DNA of 64,000 nt from an uncultured Collinsella sp. (GCA_902492235.1 CABUKS010000002.1:71254-135253); one strand, 5' to 3'; positions 8,043 to 16,590 are shown, numbered from the stretch's first letter. Made by a program: numbers and translations. The notes: generated from the sequence alone by a model not told the origin.

Positions 8043-8819
8043 TTGACGCAGCAATTTACGATTACCGTATCCCGACCGGATGGCACATCCATCCCCGTCG
8101 TCGTTACCAAAAAGCGCGTCAAGAACTTCAACCTACGCGTCACATCGAGCGGTGAGGCCCACGCCAGCGCACCGCTCGGCGCCAGCCGCGAGCGTATCGA
8201 AGCGTTTGTGAAGCGCAACAGCGCCTGGATTATCAGCCGACTTGACCAGCGTGAGCAACATCAGGCGACGGCGCGAGAGCCGCTCAGTCCCTCGTCCATC
8301 ATTGCGCTTTGGGGCAAGCCCATCACGGTACAAGATGCGCTCGATCACAACTTTGCATCGCCCGCACCGCGGCCCAAGCAGGCCACCTTCGCAAGTTTTA
8401 TGGGCGCCGACAAATCGAACGAACGCCTACAGGCCGAGCGGCGCGCAATCCTCGACGGCCTGACGCCCGATGAGCTCCAGACCCGCATCGACCAGCTCTA
8501 TGCATCCGAGGTCACCACAGCGCTGCGCGATATGGTGCATGCATACGAAATCGCAATGGGTATCGCCGTTTCCCGCGTTTCCGTACGCAGTATGAAGACG
8601 CGCTGGGGCTCATGCACACCCAAAACCGGCGCCATTCGCATCGCGCGCGAGCTCGCCGCCTACCCTGTCGAATGCCTCGACATGGTTGTCGCCCACGAGC
8701 TCGTCCACTTGCTCGAGCCAAGCCACAATCAGCGGTTTCACGCCCTGCTCGACACGTACTGCCCCAACAATAGGGCTCTGTCGCAGCGGCTCAAGCGGCC
8801 ACCCCTCAACAAGCTCTAG
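8043..8819 (+). CDS. YgjP/DUF45-family zinc metallopeptidase
   Basis: 258 residues from a TTG start, with GAAGGA 6 bases upstream. The N-terminal half has the family beta-rich segment (KKRVKNFNLRVTSSGEAHAS). The catalytic region VVAHELVHLLEPSHNQRFH contains HELVH and the downstream third histidine, preceded by MKTRWGSCTPKTG, a hallmark of this family. It is likely cytoplasmic and its substrate is unknown. It runs toward folB, which is convergent 6 bp away with no terminator between them. Confidence 0.9.
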   Translation: MTQQFTITVSRPDGTSIPVVVTKKRVKNFNLRVTSSGEAHASAPLGASRERIEAFVKRNSAWIISRLDQREQHQATAREPLSPSSIIALWGKPITVQDALDHNFASPAPRPKQATFASFMGADKSNERLQAERRAILDGLTPDELQTRIDQLYASEVTTALRDMVHAYEIAMGIAVSRVSVRSMKTRWGSCTPKTGAIRIARELAAYPVECLDMVVAHELVHLLEPSHNQRFHALLDTYCPNNRALSQRLKRPPLNKL

Positions 8820-8825
8820 CGTCGA

Positions 8826-9311
8826 CTAGCGCACTCGCTCGATCTCGACGCCGCAGCTTGCCAGGGGAAGACCGACGGGAGCCCAAGGCTTATCGAGCTT
8901 AACACGCACGCCAAGCAGCAGGGGGTAACGACGCAGCAGCATCTGGGCCACACCCTCGGCTGCAGCCTCGATGAGCTTAAACGTATGCTCGCGCAGATAT
9001 CCGTCGACATCGTGACACACCGAGCCATAATCAATCGAGGCATCCAGGTTGTCGTGCTCCCCTGCTGCACGCAGGTCGGCATAGAGCACCAAGGACACGA
9101 TGAACTTCTGGCCCAGCGCGTTCTCTTCGGGATACACACCGTGGTTGGCAAAGACCTCGAGACCGTCGATAGTAATGCGGTCAGCATGGCGCAGGTCGTC
9201 ATAGCTCACGTGGGGCACCGCCGCTGCGGTGGATATTTCGCCCCTTCCACGGCGGGCGAGCTCGGCGCCTTCAGTCTTGGTTGCATTCTCGGGCAGTTTC
9301 TTGTTACTCAT
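8826..9311 (-). CDS. folB: Dihydroneopterin aldolase
   Basis: Converts 7,8-dihydroneopterin to 6-hydroxymethyl-dihydropterin in folate synthesis. 161 residues; the FolB domain starts near residue 45 (DRITIDGLEVFANHGVYPEE). The catalytic glutamate is in YPEENALGQKF and the lysine in VKLDKPWAP. The first 40 residues are a charged extension not seen in typical 120-residue enzymes. GAAGGAGA precedes the ATG. Last gene of folE-HD-folB. Confidence 0.93.
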   Translation of the reverse strand: MSNKKLPENATKTEGAELARRGRGEISTAAAVPHVSYDDLRHADRITIDGLEVFANHGVYPEENALGQKFIVSLVLYADLRAAGEHDNLDASIDYGSVCHDVDGYLREHTFKLIEAAAEGVAQMLLRRYPLLLGVRVKLDKPWAPVGLPLASCGVEIERVR

Positions 9312-9354
9312 CGCGATCGTCTCCTTCGTTTAGAACCCCGACCGCGCAAACTAA

Positions 9355-9936
9355 CTACACGCGAATCGACAGGTTCTTTTTATCATCGCTCCAATTGCAA
9401 GCATTGCGCGCGGGGCATGCAAAGCAGGCGCGCGACGCTTTGTCGGCTGCATAGAGCAGACGCTCGAGCGGTTGGCTGTTCACGCGCAGCTTTCGATGGC
9501 CCAGAATGGCCGTCTTAATGGCCGCAGCATCGGCCGGCTCAAACGCTACGTCATCGGGCATGCCGCCGAGAATCGCATCAGCGACGCGTTCGCTTGCAAC
9601 ATCATGGGATATACCCGATTCATACTGTTCATCTTTGCCGATATCGTGAAGAAGTGCCGTGGCGTAGATGACCTCGCGGTCAAATTCGAGCTGTTCCTCG
9701 AGATTCTTGATCCACATAATGCGAGCGACATCGAGCAGATGGTCAATACCGTGGCGGCAGAAGATACGCCCCGATTCCAACTGTGCAATGTTGCCCAGGT
9801 GCCGCCGGAACAGGCCGTTGGCACAGATGTAATCGATACGAGGCATGGCACCAAAGGGGGCTAGGCCCGAAGCCATAAAACCGCGACGCGGCGTTCCCTC
9901 ATCGGTCTTCGATGCAAAGTCGTTAACGGCTCTCAT
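9355..9936 (-). CDS. HD-domain phosphohydrolase with cysteine cluster, in the folate operon
   Basis: 193 residues. His62, His97-Asp98 (ALLHDIGKDEQ) and a late aspartate near 165 form the HD metal site. The C-terminus carries CFACPARNACNW (Cys171, Cys174, Cys180), possibly a metal or iron-sulfur ligand set. It starts 2 bp after folE and lies 43 bp before folB. The step between these enzymes, removal of triphosphate from dihydroneopterin triphosphate, needs a phosphohydrolase, so this gene is a candidate. HD proteins are diverse and the assignment is inference from position. Confidence 0.8.
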   Translation of the reverse strand: MRAVNDFASKTDEGTPRRGFMASGLAPFGAMPRIDYICANGLFRRHLGNIAQLESGRIFCRHGIDHLLDVARIMWIKNLEEQLEFDREVIYATALLHDIGKDEQYESGISHDVASERVADAILGGMPDDVAFEPADAAAIKTAILGHRKLRVNSQPLERLLYAADKASRACFACPARNACNWSDDKKNLSIRV

Positions 9937-9938
9937 GG

Positions 9939-10496
9939 TTAGCGGTCCAGCATCCTAAAGAATCGCTCCTCGAGCGACGGATCGGTCTCAAAGATGCCGC
10001 GGCGAGCGAGCGTCACGGTCTTGGTGCCGGGCTTTTGCACGCCACGCATCGTCATGCACATATGCTCGGCCTCCATCAACACAATCGCTCCCTGGGGAGC
10101 AAGATACTCCATGAGAGCATCGGCAACCTGCGCACACAGCTGCTCCTGCAGCTGCAGACGGCGGGCATAGACCTCAACCGTGCGGGCGAGCTTGGAAAGT
10201 CCAGCCACCCGACCGTTAGGGATATAACCAATGGCGGCCTTGCCATAAAACGGCAGCAGATGATGCTCGCACAGCGAGTAGAACGTAATGTCGCGCTCGA
10301 TAACCAAATCGTTCGAAGCGACGGCAAAAGTTTTGGACAGGTGCTCCTCGGCACTCTGGTCCATACCGCCGGCAATCTCGCCATACATACGGGCGACGCG
10401 TGCCGGAGTCTCCAGCAGGCCCTCACGAGTTGGGTCCTCGCCTATACCTTCAAGCAGCAGCTTAATGGCAGTCTCGACTTTTTCCTGATCGACCAT
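9939..10496 (-). CDS. folE: GTP cyclohydrolase I
   Basis: Converts GTP to 7,8-dihydroneopterin triphosphate, the first step of folate synthesis. 185 residues, normal length. Zinc ligands are Cys76 and His79 in SLCEHHLLPF and Cys147 in HMCMTMRGVQ. GRVAGLSKLARTVEVYARRL is the family signature. It is first in a three-gene folate operon with the HD-domain gene and folB. Confidence 0.97.
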   Translation of the reverse strand: MVDQEKVETAIKLLLEGIGEDPTREGLLETPARVARMYGEIAGGMDQSAEEHLSKTFAVASNDLVIERDITFYSLCEHHLLPFYGKAAIGYIPNGRVAGLSKLARTVEVYARRLQLQEQLCAQVADALMEYLAPQGAIVLMEAEHMCMTMRGVQKPGTKTVTLARRGIFETDPSLEERFFRMLDR

Positions 10497-10563
10497 CTGG
10501 GCCTCACTTTTTTCGATTTCGCGTTCGCGCTATGGTACCACGCCGGCACGCAACCTCTGCCAG

Positions 10564-11145
10564 CTACATAGTATGGGTCGAATAGACCGGATCGTCCCGC
10601 CAAAGCTCCACAGCATCGCAAAGCGCAACGCCCTCACGTGCAGCACGAGCGCGCGTGGCGTTCATGTCGATCACGCGCTGATTGCTCGAGCCCCTAAAGC
10701 GCAACGAGATATCGTACAGATCCTGAACGAACGGGCCGTCCACCAACATGTCGAGGCAGGCCAGGATACGGTCCGTCACCTCGGTATGATGACGGCCACC
10801 CGGCATAAGCTCCTCGAGCACGTCACCGGTAAAGCACCAAATGGTCTTGCCCGACCCAGCAGGATAGGCCGCACGCACGCGCTCGATAAAGTCAACAAGC
10901 CCCGCCTGATTCTCGGGCTCCATAGGCTCGCCACCCAGAATCGTCAGGCCATCGATAAAGGGATGATCGAGACTCTCGATAATCTTATCCTCGACGGCGC
11001 GATCGAACGGCTCGCCCGCAGCAAAGTCCCACGCGACAGAGTTAAAGCAATTCTTGCACCCACGACGGCACCCACTCACAAACAGAGAAGTACGAACGCC
11101 TTCCCCATCAGCAATGTCGAAATACTTAATGTTCGCGTAATTCAT
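10564..11145 (-). CDS. nrdG: Anaerobic ribonucleotide reductase activating protein
   Basis: A radical SAM enzyme that installs the glycyl radical on NrdD. 193 residues from the ATG at 11145. CRRGCKNC (Cys26, Cys30, Cys33) binds the 4Fe-4S cluster and ILGGEPM is a conserved radical SAM strand. GGGAGA precedes the start. It follows nrdD in the same direction, but 427 bp containing two long hairpin elements separate them, so coupling is looser than in the usual nrdDG operon. Confidence 0.96.
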   Translation of the reverse strand: MNYANIKYFDIADGEGVRTSLFVSGCRRGCKNCFNSVAWDFAAGEPFDRAVEDKIIESLDHPFIDGLTILGGEPMEPENQAGLVDFIERVRAAYPAGSGKTIWCFTGDVLEELMPGGRHHTEVTDRILACLDMLVDGPFVQDLYDISLRFRGSSNQRVIDMNATRARAAREGVALCDAVELWRDDPVYSTHTM

Positions 11146-11160
11146 AGGTAACTCTCCCGG

Positions 11161-11244
11161 GAGGCCGGGACATATCATCCCGTCCTCAAACATTCTCGGC
11201 CTTCGGCCTGCGAAACTGCGGGCGGGACGATATGTCCCGGCCTC
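11161..11244 (-). repeat. Long hairpin element, copy 3 of the shared-loop family
   Basis: Arms of 25 nt (11161-11185 and 11220-11244, two differences) start GAGGCCGGGACATAT. Read on the minus strand, the internal loops carry TTTCGCAGG on the 5' side and ATGTTTGAGGAC on the 3' side, around a small GGCC-gaa-GGCC stem. The same loop motifs occur in three other elements here. It lies 15 bp before the nrdG start and so would be in the nrdG leader. Confidence 0.75.
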
Positions 11245-11423
11245 ATGCAAAGGGTAACTCAATGAACGAAGCGAACATCGAGTATAGGGTTCGAGGTCCA
11301 ATAAAAACCTTGTTGCAACTCAACCGCCATCGCAAGCAAAGCGTTGTTGCAAGTCAACTCATTTCCGCTTAGAACTTCGAGGAGTGAGCAGACCGCATGC
11401 CGTATCTCAGCTACGTCAACTTG
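11245..11423. other. Non-coding spacer between hairpin copies 3 and 4
   Basis: No credible gene. It contains two direct copies of TTGTTGCAA[C/G]TCAAC (11310-11324 and 11344-11358, one mismatch, 34-bp period). Nothing else recognisable. Confidence 0.5.
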
Positions 11424-11560
11424 GCTGAGCCGAGAGGGCCGCTTGGGCTTTTGCTCGATATGAGTTCCGCACGCAAAGAAGGCCACTTAATGTGGCCTTC
11501 GTCTTGCGCAGGACTGTCCGAAATAGCGAGCAAATGCCCAAGCGGCCCTCCCGGCTCAGC
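11424..11560 (+). repeat. Long hairpin element, copy 4 of the shared-loop family
   Basis: An imperfect 137-bp palindrome. Outer arms of 38 nt begin GCTGAGCCG and have three mismatches. The inner stem closes on GAAGGCCAC-ttaat-GTGGCCTTC (11478-11500). The 5' loop has TTCCGCA and the 3' loop TGTCCGA. It begins 12 bp beyond the nrdD stop and could also end nrdD transcription. Short reading frames on both strands here are by-products of the palindrome. Confidence 0.75.
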
Positions 11561-11572
11561 CCCGGAGCGGTA

Positions 11573-13795
11573 TTAGAGATGCAGCACGCGGTCGCGAATC
11601 TCCTCGGTTCGGCCCTGGTTCCAGAACTGGGTACCGATGTAGCCGCACGTGCGACGGGCAACATTCATCTTCTCCTGATCGCGGTTGCCGCAGTTAGGGC
11701 ACTCCCACACCAGCTTGCCGTCATCCTCGACAATCTTGATCTCACCGTCGTAGCCGCACACCTGGCAGTAGTCGCTCTTGGTGTTGAGCTCGGCGTACAT
11801 GATGTTGTCGTAGATGTACTGCATCACGCGAATGACAGCCTTGAGGTTGTCCTGCATGTTGGGAACCTCGACGTAGGAGATGGCACCGCCCGGCGAAAGC
11901 TGCTGGAACATGCCCTCGAACTTGAGCTTGTCGAATGCGTCGATCTCCTCGGACACGTGGACGTGGTAGCTGTTGGTGATGTAGCCCTTGTCCGTCACGC
12001 CCGGGATGATGCCAAAACGACGCTGCAGGCACTTGGCGAACTTGTAGGTCGTCGACTCAAGCGGGGTACCGTACAGCGAGAAGTCAATATCGCTTTCGGC
12101 CTTCCACTCGGCGCACTTGTCGTTCATGTGCTGCATGACGGCCATGGCAAACGGCGTGCCCTCCTTCTCGGTGTGGCTGTGACCCGTCATGTACTTAACG
12201 CACTCATACAGGCCGGCATAGCCCAGGCTGATCGTAGAGTATCCGCCCACGAGCAGCTTGTCGATCGTCTCGCCCTTCTTCAGACGCGCCAGGGCGCCGT
12301 ATTGCCAAAGAATCGGCGCGGCGTCAGAAAGTGTACCCATCAGGCGCTCATGACGGCACAGCAGGGCACGGTGACACAGCTCAAGGCGCTCATCGAAGAT
12401 CTTCCAGAACTTGTCCATATCCTGGTGCGAGCTCAGTGCGACATCAGGCAGGTTGATGGTCACAACGCCCTGGTTAAAGCGACCATAGTACTTGGGCTTG
12501 TTCGGGTCGTAGTTCAGCGCGTTGGCAACGTTGTTAAAACCGTTGCCCGAACGGTCGGGCGTCAGGAAACTGCGGCAACCCATGCAGGTGTAGCAATCGC
12601 CGTTGCCGGCGGTCTCGCCCTTAGACAGCTTGAGCTCGCGCATCTTCTTCTCGGAGATGTAATCGGGCACCATGCGCTTGGCGGTGCACTTGGCAGCCAG
12701 CTGGGTCAGGTAGAAGTACGGGGAATCCTCGTGAACGTTATCGTCCTCGAGTACATAGATAAGCTTGGGGAATGCCGGGGTAATCCACACGCCGGCCTCG
12801 TTCTTAACGCCCTCGTAGCGCTGGCGAAGCGTCTCCTCCACGATCATGGCAAGGTCGTGCTTCTCCTGAGGCGTACGGGCCTCGTTAAGATACATAAAGA
12901 CCGTCACGAACGGCGCCTGGCCATTGGTGGTCATAAGGGTCACGACCTGATACTGAATCGTCTGGACGCCGCGACGGATCTCGTCACGCAGGCGATCCTC
13001 AACGACCTCGCGAACCTTTTCGGGAGATGCGGAAACGCCGAGCTCCTCGAGCTCGCGGGCGACCTCGCCACGAATCTTTTGACGGCTCACCTCAACAAAG
13101 GGGGCAAGATGGGTCAGCGAGATGGACTGGCCGCCGTACTGGGAGGAAGCAACCTGGGCGATAATCTGCGTCGCAATATTGCAGGCGGTCGAGAAGCTGT
13201 GCGGCTTCTCAATCAGCGTGCCCGAAATAACAGTGCCGTTCTGGAGCATGTCCTCCAGGTTCACCAGATCGCAGTTGTGCATATGCTGGGCAAAGTAATC
13301 CGAATCGTGGAAATGGATCAGACCCTCATTATGGGCATCCACGATCTCCTGAGGCAGCAGCACGCGCTGGGTCAGGTCCTTGGAAATCTCGCCAGCCATA
13401 TAGTCGCGCTGAACGGAGTTGACGGTCGGGTTCTTGTTGGAGTTCTCCTGCTTGACCTCTTCGTTATTGCACTCGATCAGCGACAGAATCTTGTCATCGG
13501 TCGTGTTCTTCTGGCGCTTCAGGCTCTGAACATAGCGATAGATGATGTAGTGGCGGGCAACCTCGTAGCAGTCGAGACGCATGATCTCGTCCTCGACCAA
13601 ATCCTGGATCTCCTCGACCGAAACGGTGTGGCCCGCGTTCTCGCATGCCTCGGCGACGTTTTGCGCCGCATAAACCACCTGGCGGTCGGTTAGACGAGAG
13701 CTCTCCTCGACCTCCAAGTTAGCGGCGCGGATGGCATTGACAATCTTATCGATGTCAAAGACAACCTCGGTGCCGCTGCGCTTGATGATCTTCAT
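11573..13795 (-). CDS. nrdD: Anaerobic (class III) ribonucleoside-triphosphate reductase
   Basis: Reduces ribonucleoside triphosphates to deoxy forms without oxygen. 740 residues from the ATG at 13795 (MKIIKRSG). Residues 1-90 are an ATP-cone regulatory domain. The long catalytic barrel contains NGDCYTCMGCRSFL. The C-terminus has two CxxC pairs (CQVCGYDG, CPNCGNRDQ) of the zinc site and RRTCGYIG, where Gly718 would carry the radical. Some upstream in-frame codons are excluded because AGAGG lies just before this ATG. An NrdR box sits upstream. Confidence 0.97.
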   Translation of the reverse strand: MKIIKRSGTEVVFDIDKIVNAIRAANLEVEESSRLTDRQVVYAAQNVAEACENAGHTVSVEEIQDLVEDEIMRLDCYEVARHYIIYRYVQSLKRQKNTTDDKILSLIECNNEEVKQENSNKNPTVNSVQRDYMAGEISKDLTQRVLLPQEIVDAHNEGLIHFHDSDYFAQHMHNCDLVNLEDMLQNGTVISGTLIEKPHSFSTACNIATQIIAQVASSQYGGQSISLTHLAPFVEVSRQKIRGEVARELEELGVSASPEKVREVVEDRLRDEIRRGVQTIQYQVVTLMTTNGQAPFVTVFMYLNEARTPQEKHDLAMIVEETLRQRYEGVKNEAGVWITPAFPKLIYVLEDDNVHEDSPYFYLTQLAAKCTAKRMVPDYISEKKMRELKLSKGETAGNGDCYTCMGCRSFLTPDRSGNGFNNVANALNYDPNKPKYYGRFNQGVVTINLPDVALSSHQDMDKFWKIFDERLELCHRALLCRHERLMGTLSDAAPILWQYGALARLKKGETIDKLLVGGYSTISLGYAGLYECVKYMTGHSHTEKEGTPFAMAVMQHMNDKCAEWKAESDIDFSLYGTPLESTTYKFAKCLQRRFGIIPGVTDKGYITNSYHVHVSEEIDAFDKLKFEGMFQQLSPGGAISYVEVPNMQDNLKAVIRVMQYIYDNIMYAELNTKSDYCQVCGYDGEIKIVEDDGKLVWECPNCGNRDQEKMNVARRTCGYIGTQFWNQGRTEEIRDRVLHL

Positions 13796-14016
13796 CCTCT
13801 TGCCTCTTTCGCGTCGTAGCCTCATTGCGCTTCAGAGCCAAACGATGCCCGGCAGGGCTTGCCCCTGTCTTACGGCGCCGTCGCGCAATCTGTGTTCTCG
13901 ATAAACCATAAGCCTCTATGCGGACATTCCCAGGAGCCGATCAAGCGGCTCAAGGACACGTTCAAAAGAGGCAATTAAGGTCTTCGTTCTCTGTCCGCCA
14001 TCTATCATACGACAAA
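13796..14016 (-). promoter_or_regulatory. Long 5' leader of nrdD
   Basis: About 220 nt between the predicted transcription start and the nrdD ATG. Hairpins can form at 13935-13952 (GAGCCG/CGGCTC) and at a CAGGG/CCCTG stem. No known riboswitch core was recognised. Confidence 0.4.
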
Positions 14017-14022
14017 GATGCA

Positions 14023-14052
14023 TCTATATCCTGTATTCTTTTTTTAGGTCAA
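14023..14052 (-). promoter_or_regulatory. nrdD promoter
   Basis: On the minus strand TTGACC (14047-14052) and TATAGA (14023-14028) are 18 bp apart. The NrdR box directly abuts the -35 hexamer. Confidence 0.6.
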
Positions 14053-14068
14053 ACACAACATATAGTGT
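14053..14068. promoter_or_regulatory. NrdR box upstream of nrdD
   Basis: ACACAACATATAGTGT matches the known 16-bp NrdR consensus (ACAC-AT-rich core-GTGT). Its place next to the -35 of nrdD fits repression by NrdR, which is not encoded in the window. A clear second box at the usual 31-bp spacing was not seen. Confidence 0.75.
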
Positions 14069-14394
14069 TTCAGCAGGTCAAAGCAATTAGTCATTTTGCA
14101 GACGCATTATAAATGAGGGGTATTTGACAAGTCGGTAAAACGTTACCAACACGGCTACCTGCATGGCAGCTATAAAACCCCCTTAGTCAAGCCACTGACA
14201 AATCCTACTAAAACCAAGCCACTCACGCCAAAAGAATCCAAAAGATTATGCTTGACCAACATGTTGCGGTCACGCTCGGCCAGGACGTATGCAATCTGCC
14301 GGCACCTCTACGGGACGCGAAGACCATCGCGTACAGACCTTGGATCAATATTTGGTGGCTTATTTGGCGGCGTGCTTGGTGGCAAAACAAAAAC
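14069..14394. other. AT-richer spacer between the nrdD promoter and tRNA-Val
   Basis: About 325 bp with no gene I can support. It holds a small palindrome GGTAA-AACG-TTACC (14136-14149). A plus-strand frame ending in a glycine-rich tail (GSIFGGLFGGVLGGKTK) stays open to 14409 but lacks a good start or ribosome site. Confidence 0.4.
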
Positions 14395-14420
14395 AGCCCA
14401 GAGGACATAGCCTCTGAGCT
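14395..14420 (-). terminator. Terminator of the tRNA-Gly/tRNA-Val unit
   Basis: CAGAGG (14399-14404) and CCTCTG (14411-14416) form a stem, extended by AGC/GCT, followed on the minus strand by TTTTTGTTTTG. Confidence 0.85.
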
Positions 14421-14429
14421 GCGAACATT

Positions 14430-14504
14430 TGGTGGGCGTTAGAAGATTTGAACTTCTGACCTCTTCCGTGTCAGGGAAGCGCTCTCCCCCTGAGCTAAAC
14501 GCCC
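14430..14504 (-). tRNA. tRNA-Val(GAC)
   Basis: Cloverleaf with acceptor GGGCGTT/AACGCCC, D arm AGCTCAGGGGGAGAGC, anticodon loop CTGACAC (anticodon GAC) and T loop TTCAAAT. CCA is encoded (14430-14432). It lies 3 bp after tRNA-Gly and shares its promoter. Confidence 0.95.
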
Positions 14505-14507
14505 AAA

Positions 14508-14583
14508 TGGAGCGGACAACGGGGCTCGAACCCGCGACCCCAACCTTGGCAAGGTTGTGCTCTACCAACTGAGCCATGTCCGC
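14508..14583 (-). tRNA. tRNA-Gly(GCC), copy 1
   Basis: Acceptor GCGGACA/TGTCCGC, anticodon stem CAACC/GGTTG around TTGCCAA (anticodon GCC), T loop TTCGAGC, encoded CCA. The sequence is identical to the two copies at 16628 and 16854. Confidence 0.96.
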
Positions 14584-14595
14584 CTGCGAGGATTT

Positions 14596-14643
14596 AATAT
14601 ACGGGATGATCCACCCAAATGCAAGAACTTTTTTTAAAAAGTT
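14596..14643 (-). promoter_or_regulatory. tRNA-Gly/Val promoter with T/A palindrome
   Basis: TTGCAT (14619-14624) and TATATT (14596-14601) are 17 bp apart. One base upstream of the -35 lies the palindrome AACTTTTTAAAAAAAGTT (14626-14643). The same layout occurs at the other two tRNA promoters here. Confidence 0.75.
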
Positions 14644-14715
14644 TTGCGACGCTCTCGCGAGGGCATCAGTCGTCACGAAAGGCGCGGACAAACGCAGGCT
14701 CGCAGCGAGATGTCC

Positions 14716-16449
14716 CTACATCTCACCGAGCATGATCCAGGCAGAGCTGTCCTGTGCGAGCCTGCCGTCTGCAAGCGGTGATGAGGTGAGCAGGACCCTG
14801 CCCGCCGGCAGCTCCACGGGTGCTGCACCGAAGTTCGTCACACACGCCCAGCCGTTATCGCGGCGATAGGCGATGACGCCGCCCTCAGCGCCCTCGGCAC
14901 CATCCGCAAGACCGGTGCGCCCGTCAAGATCGAGCCACGCAAGATCGTTGGCGCACCCGCGCAGCTTGCGCCGCAGCCAGAGGGCGTCACGATAGAGCGC
15001 AAGCATCGATGTCGGGTCCACTTCTTCCCTATCGGCAGCATAATCGGAAAACCATGCAGGCTGCGGCAGATGGGGCGCTGCATCGGCGTCTGCCGGCGAA
15101 AACCCAAACGATCCGCCATGCGCGGGATCGTCCGCCGCCACCCACGGCAGGGGCACACGACAGCCGTCGCGCCCCTTCTCACGCTTCGGTCCGTGCGTAT
15201 TGGTCGCAGTAGGGTCTTCGAGTGCAGCCCACGGGATATCAGCCACCTCAAAAAGGCCGAGCTCCTCACCCTGATACACGTATGCCGAGCCCGGAAGCGA
15301 CAGTTCAAGCAAAAGGGCCGCCCGCGCGCGGCGCTCGCCGAGTTCACGGTCCTCGTCATAAGACGACCCGTCGCGTAAGAGCCAGTCGAGCGCAATCTGG
15401 TGGTAGCGCGTCGCCTTGATTTGCGGCAGGGCATAGCGTGTCGCCACGCGCGGCACGTCGTGGTTGGAGAGTACCCAGGTCGAGGCGGAATCGGATTCGA
15501 CGGCTGCCTTCAAGCCCTTCTCGATTGCAGTGTGCATGTCATCATAGGTCCAAGTGGCCTTGGCAAACTCAAAGTTGAATGTCTGGCCAAGCTCGCTGGG
15601 ACGCGCGTAGAGATACTGGCGCTCGGGCAGCACCCATGCCTCGGCAACGGCACTGCGCGGCGGATTATAGCGGTCGAACACGCGGCGCCACTCGCGATAG
15701 ATCTCGTGGACCTCATTGCGGTCCCACAGCGGGTGGGTGCCGTCGTCAACCATGTCATCGCCCTCGGCGAGATGCCACCGGTCGAGGTCATCGCGGTCGA
15801 GATCCTTGGCGAGACCCTGCGCCACATCAATGCGAAAGCCGTCGACGCCTCGATCGCTCCAAAACGCCAGGACGTCGCAAAAGAGCGCGTGAACCTCAGG
15901 GCATGACCAGTCAAAGTCCGGCTGCTCGGGCGTAAACATGTGCAGATACCACTGACCATCCGCAACACGCGTCCATGCGGGGCCGCCAAAGTTGGCATTC
16001 CAATTGGTGGGAGGCAGCTCGCCATGCTCGCCGCGACCATCGCGGAAGATATAACGGGCGCGCTCGGGCGATCCGGGGCCGGCGGCAAGAGCGGCTTTGA
16101 ACCAGGGGTGCTGGCTGGATGAATGGTTGGGCACAATGTCGACGATGACCTTGATGCCGCGCGCGTGAGCCGCAGCGATCATGTCATCGAAGTCGTCAAG
16201 CGAGCCGAGACGTGGATCGACATCGCAGTAGTCCGCCACATCATAGCCGCCATCGACAAGAGGCGATGGGTAAAACGGGCTCAGCCAGATGGCCTCGATA
16301 CCCAGCCGCTCAAGATAGTCCATCTGCTGGGTAATGCCCGCGATATCGCCCAGACCCGAACCAGTCGAATCCTTAAACGAGCGCGGGTAGATCTGATAGA
16401 TCGCGGCATCGGACATCCATGAGCGCGAAGAAGACTTTTCTGTAGCCAT
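14716..16449 (-). CDS. GH13-family alpha-glucosidase
   Basis: Hydrolyses alpha-linked glucose oligosaccharides in the cytoplasm. 577 residues, the usual length. Conserved regions in order: DIVPNHSS (101-111), GFRIDVAQG with nucleophile Asp208, AEAWV with acid/base Glu270, and VLSNHDVPR with Asp331. QPDFDW also fits the oligo-1,6-glucosidase/alpha-glucosidase group. GGGAGA precedes the ATG at 16449. No signal peptide. It sits alone between tRNA genes with no sugar transporter nearby. Trehalose-6-phosphate hydrolase or sucrose hydrolase are alternatives that motifs alone do not exclude. Confidence 0.9.
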   Translation of the reverse strand: MATEKSSSRSWMSDAAIYQIYPRSFKDSTGSGLGDIAGITQQMDYLERLGIEAIWLSPFYPSPLVDGGYDVADYCDVDPRLGSLDDFDDMIAAAHARGIKVIVDIVPNHSSSQHPWFKAALAAGPGSPERARYIFRDGRGEHGELPPTNWNANFGGPAWTRVADGQWYLHMFTPEQPDFDWSCPEVHALFCDVLAFWSDRGVDGFRIDVAQGLAKDLDRDDLDRWHLAEGDDMVDDGTHPLWDRNEVHEIYREWRRVFDRYNPPRSAVAEAWVLPERQYLYARPSELGQTFNFEFAKATWTYDDMHTAIEKGLKAAVESDSASTWVLSNHDVPRVATRYALPQIKATRYHQIALDWLLRDGSSYDEDRELGERRARAALLLELSLPGSAYVYQGEELGLFEVADIPWAALEDPTATNTHGPKREKGRDGCRVPLPWVAADDPAHGGSFGFSPADADAAPHLPQPAWFSDYAADREEVDPTSMLALYRDALWLRRKLRGCANDLAWLDLDGRTGLADGAEGAEGGVIAYRRDNGWACVTNFGAAPVELPAGRVLLTSSPLADGRLAQDSSAWIMLGEM

Positions 16450-16590
16450 GGGGCGTATCTCCCTTGCAACGAGGTTATGCGAGATGCCCACGATGATACG
16501 CCCAAAGCGCACATTCGCAGCAAACAACGCCACAGCCACGCCCCAAAACGCTCGCTCCCTCTCGGGTTCGAGCCCATGCGATGGATACAA

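Noticed and set aside
11259..11664. Short minus-strand frames whose products resemble each other (PKRPSRL repeats)
   Set aside because: The similarity arises because the DNA is a long palindrome; both frames read its two arms.
11492..13693. A 733-codon plus-strand frame opposite nrdD
   Set aside because: Antisense shadow of nrdD; the minus-strand protein has every class III reductase motif.
14260..14409. A small plus-strand frame ending GSIFGGLFGGVLGGKTK
   Set aside because: No ribosome site, poor start, unlike local codon use, and its end overlaps the tRNA terminator. It could be a gene remnant but cannot be supported.
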